From Acidimicrobiales bacterium (lineage in GTDB: Bacteria > Actinomycetota > Acidimicrobiia > Acidimicrobiales > Aldehydirespiratoraceae), in contig JAJCXY010000126.1 in NCBI GenBank assembly GCA_029263215.1, forward strand, positions 31,333 to 95,332: DNA of 64,000 nt, in the 5' to 3' direction. Below are positions 26,087 to 34,582 of this stretch, one piece after another (position 1 is the first letter of the stretch; every line of letters starts with the position of its first letter). The notes under the pieces are model-generated. The model had not been told where the DNA came from and searched no databases. It worked only from the letters and a program-made list of their open reading frames with translations. A program made the position numbers and the translations under genes.

Positions 26087-27100
26087 ATGACCGAGGCACA
26101 CGATCCACCGATCCTCGAACGAGCGCTGGTGGAGCTCCGACGGGTGATCGTGGGTCAGGAACGGCTGGTCGAACGCCTACTCGTCGCCCTTGTGGCCGGT
26201 GGCCATTGCCTGCTCGAAGGCCCACCCGGGCTGGCCAAGACGCTCGCTGTGCGCACCCTCGCCGACACCACCGGCGGCGAGTTCGCCCGAGTGCAATTCA
26301 CCCCTGATCTTCTGCCGGCCGACATCATCGGCACCCGGATCTTCCGGGGCAGCACCGAGCAGTTCGACGTGGAACTCGGGCCGGTGTTCGCCAACTTCGT
26401 TCTCGCCGATGAGATCAACCGGGCACCGGCCAAGGTGCAGTCGGCCCTGCTCGAGGTGATGGCCGAAAATCAGGTCACGATCGGCGGCACCTCCCACCCC
26501 GTACCGGCTCCCTTCCTGGTTCTCGCCACTCAGAATCCGATCGAGTCCGAAGGTGTCTATGCCCTCCCCGAGGCCCAGCGAGACCGCTTCCTCATGAAGG
26601 TACTGATCGACTATCCGACACCGGCGGAGGAGATGGAGATCGTCAGGCGAATGGGAGTATCTCCTCCCACCGCGGGCCAGGTGCTCGACCCCGAAGGCAT
26701 AGTTGCCCTCCAACAACGCGCCGGTGAACTGATCGTGGACCAGGGCGTGCTCGACTACGCGGTCAACCTCGTCACCGCCACCCGCGACCCCGCCTCCTTC
26801 GACCTCGACGACCTCGTCGGCATGATCGACTACGGGGCCAGTCCTAGGGCATCTCTCGGACTCATCGCTGCAGGCCGGGCGATGGCCCTGCTTCGTGGCC
26901 GCGACTATGTGGTGCCTCAGGATGTCTTCGACATCGCCCCCGACGTGTTGCGCCACCGTCTCGTGCTCTCCTACGAAGCACTGGCCGCAGAGCTCGATGT
27001 GGAGCAGGCGCTGATCCGGATCCTCTCGACGGTTCCCGCCCCGATCATCTCCCCCACCACCCAGGACCCGGCCCGCTACGCACCGAGCGCCGCCGACTGA
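26087..27100 (+). CDS. MoxR-family AAA+ ATPase
   Basis: MoxR ATPases act as chaperones for VWA-domain partners, often metal-insertion or envelope complexes. The 337-aa protein has Walker A LLEGPPGLAKTLAVRTLAD, Walker B with FVLADEINRAPAKVQSALLEVM, and the sensor segment FLVLATQNPIESEGVYALPEAQRDRFLMKV (in pieces). GAGAACACATG upstream provides a weak Shine-Dalgarno. Its stop overlaps the DUF58 start by 1 bp, so the three genes moxR-DUF58-VWA are translationally coupled. Confidence 0.95.
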   Translation: MTEAHDPPILERALVELRRVIVGQERLVERLLVALVAGGHCLLEGPPGLAKTLAVRTLADTTGGEFARVQFTPDLLPADIIGTRIFRGSTEQFDVELGPVFANFVLADEINRAPAKVQSALLEVMAENQVTIGGTSHPVPAPFLVLATQNPIESEGVYALPEAQRDRFLMKVLIDYPTPAEEMEIVRRMGVSPPTAGQVLDPEGIVALQQRAGELIVDQGVLDYAVNLVTATRDPASFDLDDLVGMIDYGASPRASLGLIAAGRAMALLRGRDYVVPQDVFDIAPDVLRHRLVLSYEALAAELDVEQALIRILSTVPAPIISPTTQDPARYAPSAAD

Positions 27101-28011
27101 TGGCCACCGATGCCCGTACCCGCGAGGTGCTACGCCGCTTGGAACTCGACGTCACCCATCGCCTCGATGGTCTTCTTCAGGGCGACTACCGAGGGCTTGT
27201 CTCGGGGCTCGGCTCCGAACCGGGCGAAACCCGCGCCTATGTGCCCGGCGACGATGTGCGCCGGATGGACTGGAACGTCACCGCGCGTATGGGTGAGCCC
27301 CACGTGCGCGACACCGTGGCCGACCGCGAACTCGAGACATCAGTCCTGGTCGACCTCTCCCCGAGCCTCGATTTCGGTACCGCGCTGCGCACCAAGGCCG
27401 AACTTGCGCTGGCCGCGGTGGCCGCCGTCGGCCTGCTCACCGAACGCGCCGGCAACCGACTGGGAGCAGTGGTGAGCGATGGGGTGACGGTCGAGGAGTT
27501 CCGCACCGGCACCGGTCGCCGCCACCTGATGGCCCTTCTTCTCCGGCTCCACACGATCACTTCGTCGGAGAAGCCCGCCTCCATCGACCATGACCGCGCC
27601 CAGACTCTCGCCGACGCGATGCTTCGCCTCACCGGCCAACGCCACCGGGGAGGACTCGCGGTCGTGATCTCCGACCTGCTCGTCGACGACTGGCACGATC
27701 CGCTCAAGGCGGTTGCTCGTAAACACGAAACGCTGGTCCTGGAGATCGTCGATCCCAGAGAACTCGAACTTCCCGACGTAGGCGTCATCGAACTCGTCGA
27801 TCGCGAGACCGGGGCGGTGAGAGAGGTCGACACCCGCAATCGCAAGCTCCGGGCCCGCTACGAGGAAGCCGGCCGAGCGAGGCTCGCCGAGCATGCCGGT
27901 GCGATACGTTCCGCTCGAGCCGGTCATCTTGTTCTTCGCACCGACCGCGACTGGGTCATCGACCTCGCCCGATTCGTCGATCGCCGCCGCCGTGGCCGAC
28001 GGGTGGCCTGA
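27100..28011 (+). CDS. DUF58 (VWA-like) protein of MoxR operon
   Basis: DUF58 proteins are partners of MoxR ATPases. The 303-aa protein carries the signature RAYVPGDDVRRMDWNVTARM, followed by LVDLSPSLDFGT, a MIDAS-like D-x-S-x-S start of a von Willebrand fold, and VVISDLLVDDWHDPL. No membrane helix is evident at either end, unlike some DUF58 proteins with N-terminal anchors. It overlaps moxR and the next gene by 1 bp each. Confidence 0.92.
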   Translation: MATDARTREVLRRLELDVTHRLDGLLQGDYRGLVSGLGSEPGETRAYVPGDDVRRMDWNVTARMGEPHVRDTVADRELETSVLVDLSPSLDFGTALRTKAELALAAVAAVGLLTERAGNRLGAVVSDGVTVEEFRTGTGRRHLMALLLRLHTITSSEKPASIDHDRAQTLADAMLRLTGQRHRGGLAVVISDLLVDDWHDPLKAVARKHETLVLEIVDPRELELPDVGVIELVDRETGAVREVDTRNRKLRARYEEAGRARLAEHAGAIRSARAGHLVLRTDRDWVIDLARFVDRRRRGRRVA

Positions 28012-29009
28012 TGCCCGACCTCTCCCCCGGCCTCTCGTTCACCGATCTGTGGCGTCTCTGGCTACTGCTCGGCGTTGGGCTCGCTGCTCTCGGCTACGTC
28101 GTCGCCCAGAGACGACGCGGCACCTACGCCCTGAGGTTCTCCGACACCTCCCTCATCGATGCTGTGGCCCCCAAGCGACCGGGTTGGCGCCGTCATGTCG
28201 TCGCCCTCACCTTCCTCGGCGTGGGCAGCCTGATGATCGTTGCGCTTGCTGGTCCGGTCACCGAGGTGGAAGTACCGCGTGAGCGCGCCGTGGTGATCCT
28301 CACCATCGACACCTCTCTGTCGATGGGTGCCGAGGATGTCGATCCTTCGCGTATCGAGGGGGCCAAACGGGCTGCCCTGGAGTTTCTCGAAGCGGCGCCG
28401 CCAGGAGTCGATATCGGGTTGATCTCGTTCAACGAGACACCGGTGGTGAGGGTGCCTCCCACTTCCGACCGCGCGTCGGTTGCCACAGCAGTCGAGCAAC
28501 TCGAGCTCGGCCAGTTCACCAACACCGGCGATGCGATCTCGGTGTCGGTTTCGAGTCTCGCCAGCGCCACCGAGGGTCTCGAGCTCGCGGAAGACGAGTC
28601 GCCACCGGCTGTGATCGTGCTGCTGAGCGACGGTGAACCCACCATCGGCCGTCCCATCGAGACAGCCACGGCCGAGGCGATCAGGGCACGGATCCCGGTG
28701 TCCACCGTCGCCTTCGGTACCGCCGACGGCGAGGTCACGATCGAAGACCCCGAGTCTCCCGGAACCTTCCTCACCGTTCCGGTTCCCGTCGACGAAGACA
28801 CCCTCCGCGGCATTGCCGAAGACACCGGCGGGAGCTTCTTCGTGACGTCGTCGTCCGACGAGCTGGCGGAGGTCTACCGAGACATCGGCACGTCGATCGG
28901 GTTCGAAACCGTGGATCGCGATGTCGGCGACTGGTTCCTCGCCGCCGCGCTCATCTTGTCGGCCACCACCGCCGTATTGAGCCTCGCCTGGTTTCAACGC
29001 CTCCCGTAG
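28011..29009 (+). CDS. VWA-domain membrane protein (BatA-like)
   Basis: The 332-aa protein has two N-terminal membrane helices (about residues 10-35 and 60-80), a von Willebrand factor A domain and a C-terminal helix (WFLAAALILSATTAVLSLAW). The MIDAS is intact: ILTIDTSLSMGAEDVDPSRI (D-x-S-x-S), FTNTGDA (Thr) and VLLSDGEPT (Asp). It is probably the substrate or partner that MoxR remodels in the membrane. It shares 1 bp with the DUF58 gene, and ends 10 bp before the convergent GNAT gene. Confidence 0.93.
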   Translation: MPDLSPGLSFTDLWRLWLLLGVGLAALGYVVAQRRRGTYALRFSDTSLIDAVAPKRPGWRRHVVALTFLGVGSLMIVALAGPVTEVEVPRERAVVILTIDTSLSMGAEDVDPSRIEGAKRAALEFLEAAPPGVDIGLISFNETPVVRVPPTSDRASVATAVEQLELGQFTNTGDAISVSVSSLASATEGLELAEDESPPAVIVLLSDGEPTIGRPIETATAEAIRARIPVSTVAFGTADGEVTIEDPESPGTFLTVPVPVDEDTLRGIAEDTGGSFFVTSSSDELAEVYRDIGTSIGFETVDRDVGDWFLAAALILSATTAVLSLAWFQRLP

Positions 29010-29019
29010 AGCGCCAACA

Positions 29020-29520
29020 TCACTCGGAGCGGCGCATTCGGATCTCGTCCCTGCACGGATCCGACTCCAGCGCCTGCACGTCTCTAGTCACGCTGAATCC
29101 GCAGCGTTCATAGAGCGCTTCGGCCGCGCCGTTGCCGCGCATCACCCAGAGTTCGATGGTGTCGCCATCGGCCCACTCGACCACCGCGGATACCAAGGCC
29201 GCACCCACACCGTGGCCCCGCACCGACGGCGACACCCACATCGAAACGAGCTCGACGCCGGTGGCGGGTCCGAGGCGGTGTGCTCCCACCAGGCCGACGA
29301 CCTCGCCGTGAATCGAAGCGAAGAAGGTGGCCTCCTCACGACCGTCGGCCCACGCCTTCGCCTTGAATCGCCACTCCCCCGCCTCGAGAATCGACTCCTC
29401 ATCGTGGGTGCGTGCGAACGCTTGGGGGTCGTTGGCGAGCGCGGCGAGGCGTATCGAACGAAGCAGCTCGGCGTCGTCGGAACAGATCCGTCTGACCGCG
29501 ACGGATCCAGACACACTCAC
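29020..29520 (-). CDS. GNAT-family N-acetyltransferase
   Basis: This is a 166-aa acetyltransferase. The acetyl-CoA loop is VSMWVSPSVRGHGVGAALVS (R-x-x-G-x-G/A type), and the C-terminal NGAAEALYERCGFSVTRDVQ segment is the usual GNAT beta6-alpha4 region. The substrate is unknown. The start GTG 29520 is weakly supported; a second GTG is two codons inside. A possible 55-aa frame ends 9 bp upstream on the same strand. Confidence 0.9.
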   Translation of the reverse strand: MSVSGSVAVRRICSDDAELLRSIRLAALANDPQAFARTHDEESILEAGEWRFKAKAWADGREEATFFASIHGEVVGLVGAHRLGPATGVELVSMWVSPSVRGHGVGAALVSAVVEWADGDTIELWVMRGNGAAEALYERCGFSVTRDVQALESDPCRDEIRMRRSE

Positions 29521-29529
29521 CGCGCTCTA

Positions 29530-29697
29530 TCAGTGGGTGGATGAGACCGACGCACCTGGCGATGCTAGTTCGGACGTAACGCGCTCCAAGGCCGCGACTC
29601 GATCACCGTATTCCGTCATCCGTCGCAGATCCCGCCTCGTTGTTTCGGCTGCACGAGAGATCCACCGCATGGATACCTGATCGGCAGCTGAAGCCAA
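29530..29697 (-). CDS. possible small helical ORF (55 aa)
   Basis: The minus strand has an open frame from TTG 29697 (or ATG 29670) reading LASAADQVSMRWISRAAETT and then RRDLRRMTEYGDRVAALERV to a TGA at 29530. The heptad-like charge pattern would suit a coiled coil. There is no clear ribosome-binding site. It fills an otherwise empty spacer and ends just before the GNAT gene. It may be a real small protein or chance. Confidence 0.25.
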   Translation of the reverse strand: MASAADQVSMRWISRAAETTRRDLRRMTEYGDRVAALERVTSELASPGASVSSTH

Positions 29698-29715
29698 CTG
29701 ATTAGGCGGCCGAGA

Positions 29716-30477
29716 TCACAGCGACGACCAGAACGAGATCAGGGCATCGGCCGCCATCTCGGGACACTCCACCATCCACCAGTGACCTGCCCCTTCCAGG
29801 GTGGCGAGGCGGGCATCGAGACGAGCCGCGACATCACCGGCAAGAGCGCTGGACACGTAGGGATCTTCGGTGGGATCGATCAGGAGACTGGGACGACGAG
29901 GTGCGGCCGCCAAACGATCGGCGAGCAGGGTCATGGTGGGCTGCACCGAGGACCGGTAGAGACCGAGGATGCATCGGCCGGTCTCGGCGTCGAAACCGTC
30001 GGCCATCGCTCGAGCAATCGCCGGCGTGAGGCCGAAGCCGACATAGGTGGCGGTCCGCTCGTCGGAGGTCATCGCCACCATCATCTCGATCACCGCCTCA
30101 CCGAGTTCGGGTGTCTGCCATGCGGCCGCGGCCTCGTGCCACTCATAATCGGGATGGAGCATGCCGATGCAGTCGCTGGCCCAGCTGCGCAGCAGGTCGG
30201 GGCGCTCTGCCGCCACGGCGTAGGTATGACCCGCCCCCCAGTCGTGGCCGACCAGATCGATGCCATCGTCGGCGCCGGAGCTGAGCGATTCGAGTTGCTC
30301 GATCAGCCAGTCGCGATACCCGGTGGCCGACGCCTCCCAGCCATGGGTTACCGGCGCACCGAACCCCGGCGGAGACAGGGTTACCAGATCGTCGATACCT
30401 CGGCTGCGCAGGACGTCGTGCAGGGGACCCCAGATCGCATCAACCTCGGGAACACCGTGAACAAATACCTTGGGCAT
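29716..30477 (-). CDS. alpha/beta-hydrolase, epoxide-hydrolase/dehalogenase-like
   Basis: The 253-aa enzyme starts at ATG 30477 (MPKVFVHGVPEVDAIWG). HGVP is the oxyanion motif and the nucleophile elbow is GHDWGAG, with Asp as nucleophile, as in epoxide hydrolases and haloalkane dehalogenases. The acid is probably in LLIDPTEDPYV and the histidine in LEGAGHWWMVECP. The substrate cannot be predicted. The start lies 10 bp downstream of the arsC-like selenoprotein candidate, so the two may be cotranscribed. Confidence 0.85.
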   Translation of the reverse strand: MPKVFVHGVPEVDAIWGPLHDVLRSRGIDDLVTLSPPGFGAPVTHGWEASATGYRDWLIEQLESLSSGADDGIDLVGHDWGAGHTYAVAAERPDLLRSWASDCIGMLHPDYEWHEAAAAWQTPELGEAVIEMMVAMTSDERTATYVGFGLTPAIARAMADGFDAETGRCILGLYRSSVQPTMTLLADRLAAAPRRPSLLIDPTEDPYVSSALAGDVAARLDARLATLEGAGHWWMVECPEMAADALISFWSSL

Positions 30478-30487
30478 GGGCCGCGCC

Positions 30488-30859
30488 TCAGCCGAACAAC
30501 TCGGCCAGGCGTTCCTTGGCCTTCGAGTCGCCCAATGGCCTGCCGATGATCGCCTTGTCGTCGGTGACGATGATCGGACGCTGCAGGAGCTTCGGATGCT
30601 CGAGCAAGATGGCCACCACTGCATCGGGGTTGGCTACGTAGTCGTCGGCAACGAGGCCGAGCTTGGCGAACTGGGCGTCCTTGCGGACCAGGCCCTCCAC
30701 CGGATCCTCGAGTTTGGCGATGATCGCGCGAAGGGTGGCCTCATCGGGCGGGGTCTTCAGATAGCGCACCTCATCGAAATCGACTCTCATGTCCGTGGCG
30801 ACCGCCACGGCATTGTTCGAAGACGTTCAATTGGGGTTGTGGTAGATGGTGATGCCCAC
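30488..30859 (-). CDS. arsC: ArsC-family arsenate reductase, putative selenoprotein (in-frame TGA at the catalytic Cys)
   Basis: The full reading is GTG 30859 to the stop at 30488, 123 residues including one in-frame TGA at 30827-30829 (codon 11). The protein reads VGITIYHNPN-U-TSSNNAVAVA, against the ArsC signature ITIYHNPxCxxSR, so the TGA replaces the catalytic cysteine (Cys12 of E. coli ArsC). The three arsenate-binding arginines appear conserved: GLVRKDA, LQRPIIV and IGRPLG. A strong GGAGAGGAG lies 5 bp before the GTG. Conservation on both sides, an intact start and a SECIS-like hairpin downstream argue for selenocysteine insertion, not decay. No Sec machinery gene is in the window. Alternatives: nonsense mutation or a sequencing error. 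Confidence 0.8.
30793..30810 (-). promoter_or_regulatory. putative bacterial SECIS hairpin
   Basis: On the coding (minus) strand the 18-nt stem-loop CCGTGGCGGTCGCCACGG forms a perfect 7-bp stem with loop GGTC. The stem starts 16 nt and the loop 23 nt after the in-frame TGA. Bacterial SECIS elements require a hairpin just downstream of UGA with a G in the first positions of a small loop; the E. coli fdhF element has the same GGUC loop. Confidence 0.7.
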
Positions 30860-30953
30860 CGCTGCTCCTCTCCCGGCCCACGGCCGAGGTTGTCACGACC
30901 CAGGTCTTCTGGATTGGTGGCGAACCGTAGTGGGTCACGCCAGACTCTCCCCC

Positions 30954-31571
30954 ATGGGCATCTACCGCGAACAGATTCTCCCTCGCCTGATCGACCGCAT
31001 GCTCGGCACCGAAGCTGTGGGAAAGGACCGCAGCCGCACCACTCCCGGCCTTCGCGGCACCATCGTGGAGATCGGATTCGGATCGGGTCTCAACATCGAG
31101 CACTACCCCGATGAGGTCAACAAGGTGTACGCGGTCGACCCTGCACTCGTGGGGCGCAAGCTCGCCGCGGATCGGGTGGCGGCTTCACCAGCGAACGTCG
31201 AGTACGTGGGTCTCGACGGTGCGGCCCTCCCTCTCAGCGACGAATCCTGCGACGGCGCCTTGTCGACCTACACCCTCTGCACGATCCCCGACGTCGCCGG
31301 AGCCATCAGCGAGATCCATCGCGTGCTCACTCCCGGCGCAAGATTCCACGTACTCGAACACGGACTGGCACGAGACCACAGCGTCGCCACATGGCAGGGC
31401 CGTCTCAATCCGATCCAGAACCGTTTGGGCGACGGTTGCAACCTCGACCGTGATCATGCGGCCCTGCTCACCGATGGCGGGTTCGAGATCGATGAGCACG
31501 AGGAGTGGTACGGGAAGGGTCCGAAGTCGCTGACCGCCCTCTACCGGCTGGTGGCTCGCAAGCCGGGCTGA
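30954..31571 (+). CDS. SAM-dependent methyltransferase (class I)
   Basis: The 205-aa protein has motif I in IVEIGFGSGLNIEHYPDEV, the acidic VYAVDPALVGR strand end, and the motif IV/V area SCDGALSTYTLCTIPDVAGA followed by FHVLEHGLARD. It resembles UbiE/phospholipid-type methyltransferases of the Methyltransf_11 group. ATG 30954 was chosen as the first codon of MGIYREQILPRLIDRMLG. It is divergent from the arsC-like gene, with 94 bp between start codons. The substrate is unknown; an arsenic role by proximity is speculation, since the ArsM cysteines are not seen. Confidence 0.85.
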   Translation: MGIYREQILPRLIDRMLGTEAVGKDRSRTTPGLRGTIVEIGFGSGLNIEHYPDEVNKVYAVDPALVGRKLAADRVAASPANVEYVGLDGAALPLSDESCDGALSTYTLCTIPDVAGAISEIHRVLTPGARFHVLEHGLARDHSVATWQGRLNPIQNRLGDGCNLDRDHAALLTDGGFEIDEHEEWYGKGPKSLTALYRLVARKPG

Positions 31572-32398
31572 CCGCCCGCCGGCCACCGGTCGACGACGAG
31601 TTGGGGAACCACGCGGCTCATCTCGTCGGCGAGACGCACCAATCCCGGCAGCAACTCGGGTTCGAGTTGAACGGTGTGCAGCAGGAGATGGCGGCCGAAG
31701 AATTCGAAGGAAATGCGGCCTTCGGTCTGCACCATCAGGTCGATCATGCGTGCGTCCAGGAGGGCACGGGCGAAGCGACGGTCGTCGCTGATCACGTGGT
31801 AGCTGCGGTTGAACAGGCCGGACTCCACATCGAGGTCGAGTCGGGTGGCCGTGGTGAACAGCTTGGAGATCAGGTTTTCCTTCGCGATCAGGGTTCGAGG
31901 CGCGTTGATATCCAACTGTGCGACCGCACCCGAAATGGTGCGCCCGCTGTGACGCCTGACCACCCGCGTGCCAGTGGCATCACCGCGACGGCGCCGCACC
32001 CGGCGTTGTCCATCGCCGCGTTCGACCACATCGAACTCCGTCCACGATCTGGCATCGAAGCCATGGGCATCGCCCCGAGCACCGGCGAACGTCACCACAT
32101 TCGATGCCGACCAGCCCTGGCCCTCGCCAGACAGGAAATGGCCGAAGCGGACCCGCCCCAGACCAGGGCCGTCCTGGGCCTGGAAGCGCATGCCTGCTGC
32201 TTCGGCCGCCCGCCGGATCTGGCGCGGTCGTCCTCGATGTAGAACCAGCGATCGGATCATCCACAGACCGACGCCGAGCGACACCACGAGGATGACCCAG
32301 GGGGTCCACCATTGCTCGCTCAGCCAGAGCCAGGCGTCGTCTTCGACGGGAGGCCCGATGGGAGCCGGATCGTGATCGCTGGAAAGCGGGAAGGCCAC
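31541..32398 (-). CDS. membrane-anchored hypothetical protein (285 aa)
   Basis: The product has one N-terminal membrane helix (WWTPWVILVVSLGVGLWMI, residues ~30-50) and a soluble remainder with no recognised domain. The sequence has beta-rich segments such as RFGHFLSGEGQGWSASNVVT and SFEFFGRHLLLHTVQLEPEL, which recall proteins annotated DUF3137-like, but I cannot confirm that. The C-terminus overlaps the methyltransferase 3' end by 31 bp tail to tail. It lies 40 bp from the end of glnB on the same strand and could be cotranscribed after it. Confidence 0.6.
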   Translation of the reverse strand: MAFPLSSDHDPAPIGPPVEDDAWLWLSEQWWTPWVILVVSLGVGLWMIRSLVLHRGRPRQIRRAAEAAGMRFQAQDGPGLGRVRFGHFLSGEGQGWSASNVVTFAGARGDAHGFDARSWTEFDVVERGDGQRRVRRRRGDATGTRVVRRHSGRTISGAVAQLDINAPRTLIAKENLISKLFTTATRLDLDVESGLFNRSYHVISDDRRFARALLDARMIDLMVQTEGRISFEFFGRHLLLHTVQLEPELLPGLVRLADEMSRVVPQLVVDRWPAGGQPGLRATSR

Positions 32399-32438
32399 CC
32401 TTCAGTGATCGGCCTGAAGAGGGGACGGTTGAGGAAGC

Positions 32439-32855
<417 letters not shown>

Positions 32856-32884
32856 TCAGAGTGCCGAAAGGTGGCCGAAACGCG

Positions 32885-32916
32885 ATAGGACCCACCGACG
32901 CATCGGTGGGTCCTAT
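32885..32916. terminator. perfect 14-bp stem-loop between Clp-N gene and glnB
   Basis: ATAGGACCCACCGA and TCGGTGGGTCCTAT pair perfectly around loop CGCA. It lies 63 bp after the stop of the Clp-N gene and 108 bp before glnB on the same strand. No T-tract follows on either strand. It probably terminates transcription of the upstream gene. Confidence 0.6.
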
Positions 32917-32978
32917 CAACACCCCTGGAGGGAGGTCGTTCAGGGGCTTGGACCCGGTCTTGGGTCCGCGGGTTACAT

Positions 32979-34031
32979 CTAGCGCCGGAGTCGGAGAGCC
33001 GCCGCTCCGGCATTGATCTCGTCGGCGGAGAGTTCGGCAACTCCGCCCAGTGCCTCGGCAGGCCACTCGAAGCCTAGGGACAGCGAACCCGAAGTCGGTA
33101 GCGGCCACGCCCACCACTCGCTGGTCTCGGCTCGGCGGGCCGCGATTCGCCGATCGTTTCTCTCGTCGACGATTGATCTTGTGCCCAGCCTCACGAGGGC
33201 GCCGGGAGTCGGCACATCTGCCCGCCAGCGAGCACTGGGGAGGCGATTCGACACGACGCGTTCGTCGCCGTACCTGAGGTCGATGGTGACAACGTCGGGG
33301 GCAGACCGGTGGACCGCGCCGATTCCGGGGACGAGGTCTTCCTCGGGCTCCCACCGAGGCGGAAGAACCCAGTGGTCACACGACGTGATCGTGATGGTGA
33401 GGCCGAATCCGTCTGGACCGGTGACCAGACCGTCGAGGGTGGCCACCGCTGTCTCGCTGCGCCCGAGCACCATCGGACGCGAGTTTGGGAGGGCGACGCG
33501 GGCCACGGGACCATCGACCGACGGCCCCCACCACGCGTTGGAGTTGTCGCCTCGTCGATCGAGGGCCGCTATCAGGTCTTCCACCTCGTGTCTTTCGAGG
33601 CGGGCCGCGCCCAATTCTGCGAGGCGCCGAATCTCGCCGATGCGAACACCAAGATTTCGCAACACGGTGGCAGCCCCGGAACGAGGATCGGCGAGGACCG
33701 CTACGAGGAGATCAAAAGCCGAGAGTCGTTCTGCCCCCGAGAGCGCGTGGCTGTAGAGCGCAATCTCGGCCCGAGTGGAGAGCGGCGGGTCATCAGAGCC
33801 GTCTCGATCCTCGGAACACCGGTGCGATCGGAGCAGCTTCACGCCCCGCTCCACCCGGAGGGTGTTGAGCGCGAAGAGTTCAGCCAGTTCGGCCATCTCG
33901 TCGCGCGCGGTGGCGACGATTCCGAAGAGGAGATATTCAGTTCCAGTTTGTTCGTCGCCCATCGCACCGGCGGTCCCCGACGCCACATCGAGGGCCAACC
34001 GCGCTTCAGCGTCCAGCAGGAAGCCGTTCAT
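32979..34031 (-). CDS. Clp N-terminal (double Clp-N) domain protein, no ATPase
   Basis: The 350-aa protein starts MNGFLLDAEARLALDVASGT at ATG 34031. Residues ~1-75 and ~85-150 look like two Clp-N repeats (GTEYLLFGIVATARDEMAEL and LSAFDLLVAVLADPRSGAAT, the usual LLLGLL motifs). The C-terminal ~200 residues have no Walker motif and are predicted globular. Clp-N repeats usually bind substrates or adaptors for ClpC/ClpP, so a substrate receptor is possible. No clp gene is adjacent. It follows the YbaK gene by 56 bp on the same strand. Confidence 0.7.
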   Translation of the reverse strand: MNGFLLDAEARLALDVASGTAGAMGDEQTGTEYLLFGIVATARDEMAELAELFALNTLRVERGVKLLRSHRCSEDRDGSDDPPLSTRAEIALYSHALSGAERLSAFDLLVAVLADPRSGAATVLRNLGVRIGEIRRLAELGAARLERHEVEDLIAALDRRGDNSNAWWGPSVDGPVARVALPNSRPMVLGRSETAVATLDGLVTGPDGFGLTITITSCDHWVLPPRWEPEEDLVPGIGAVHRSAPDVVTIDLRYGDERVVSNRLPSARWRADVPTPGALVRLGTRSIVDERNDRRIAARRAETSEWWAWPLPTSGSLSLGFEWPAEALGGVAELSADEINAGAAALRLRR

Positions 34032-34087
34032 TACATGAAAGGTACGCGCCGACCCTTCGACTTGACCTGAGTCGTTCGACTCAAAGC

Positions 34088-34561
34088 TCAGGTGCTGGTG
34101 AAAGCCTCGGCGGTTGCCCCAGTGACCACCAGCAGTTGATCGGGGGTGATCGGGAAGCACGAGTCGGGAGTGCCCGCGGCGCCGTAAACGGTGGTGTGGG
34201 CGAGCAGGTCGGGGTCGATGAAGGTGGGAATCGCCTCGACGTGCCCGAACGGTGGGGTTCCACCGATCGAGTAGCCGGTTGCGTCGCGGGCTTCTTCGGC
34301 GGTGGCCATCCGCACCTTGCCGCCCACCACGTCGCTGAGGCGCTGGAGGTCGATTCGGTTGTGGCCCGCGGTGAGCGCCAACACAGGCCCGGTGGGACCC
34401 GTGCACACCAACGACTTCACGATCTGGGCCACTTCACAGCCGATGGCAACCGCGGCATCCACCGCAGTGCGGGTGCCCGCCGGGTAGCGCACGGGCCGAA
34501 CATCGACACCCGCCGCTTCGGCGGACCGGATGAATCGGGTGAGGGCATCTTCGCTGGCCAT
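34088..34561 (-). CDS. YbaK/EbsC-type aminoacyl-tRNA deacylase
   Basis: The 157-aa protein fits the YbaK/ProX editing-domain family that hydrolyses mischarged Cys- or Ala-tRNAPro in trans. Visible motifs include CEVAQIVKSLVC with the conserved Lys, GHNRIDLQRLSDVVGGKVRMA and the TGYSIGGTPPFGH loop. It lies 22 bp downstream of the metallopeptidase gene. The specificity (Cys-tRNAPro, Ala-tRNAPro or other) cannot be read from sequence. Confidence 0.9.
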   Translation of the reverse strand: MASEDALTRFIRSAEAAGVDVRPVRYPAGTRTAVDAAVAIGCEVAQIVKSLVCTGPTGPVLALTAGHNRIDLQRLSDVVGGKVRMATAEEARDATGYSIGGTPPFGHVEAIPTFIDPDLLAHTTVYGAAGTPDSCFPITPDQLLVVTGATAEAFTST

Positions 34562-34582
34562 GAGACCCGAGACTAACGAGCG

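Noticed and set aside
30808..30859. Short arsC-like gene starting at the GTG after the TGA
   Set aside because: This start would remove the active-site strand, and the true SD and start lie upstream with the TGA in frame, so the longer reading with Sec is preferred.
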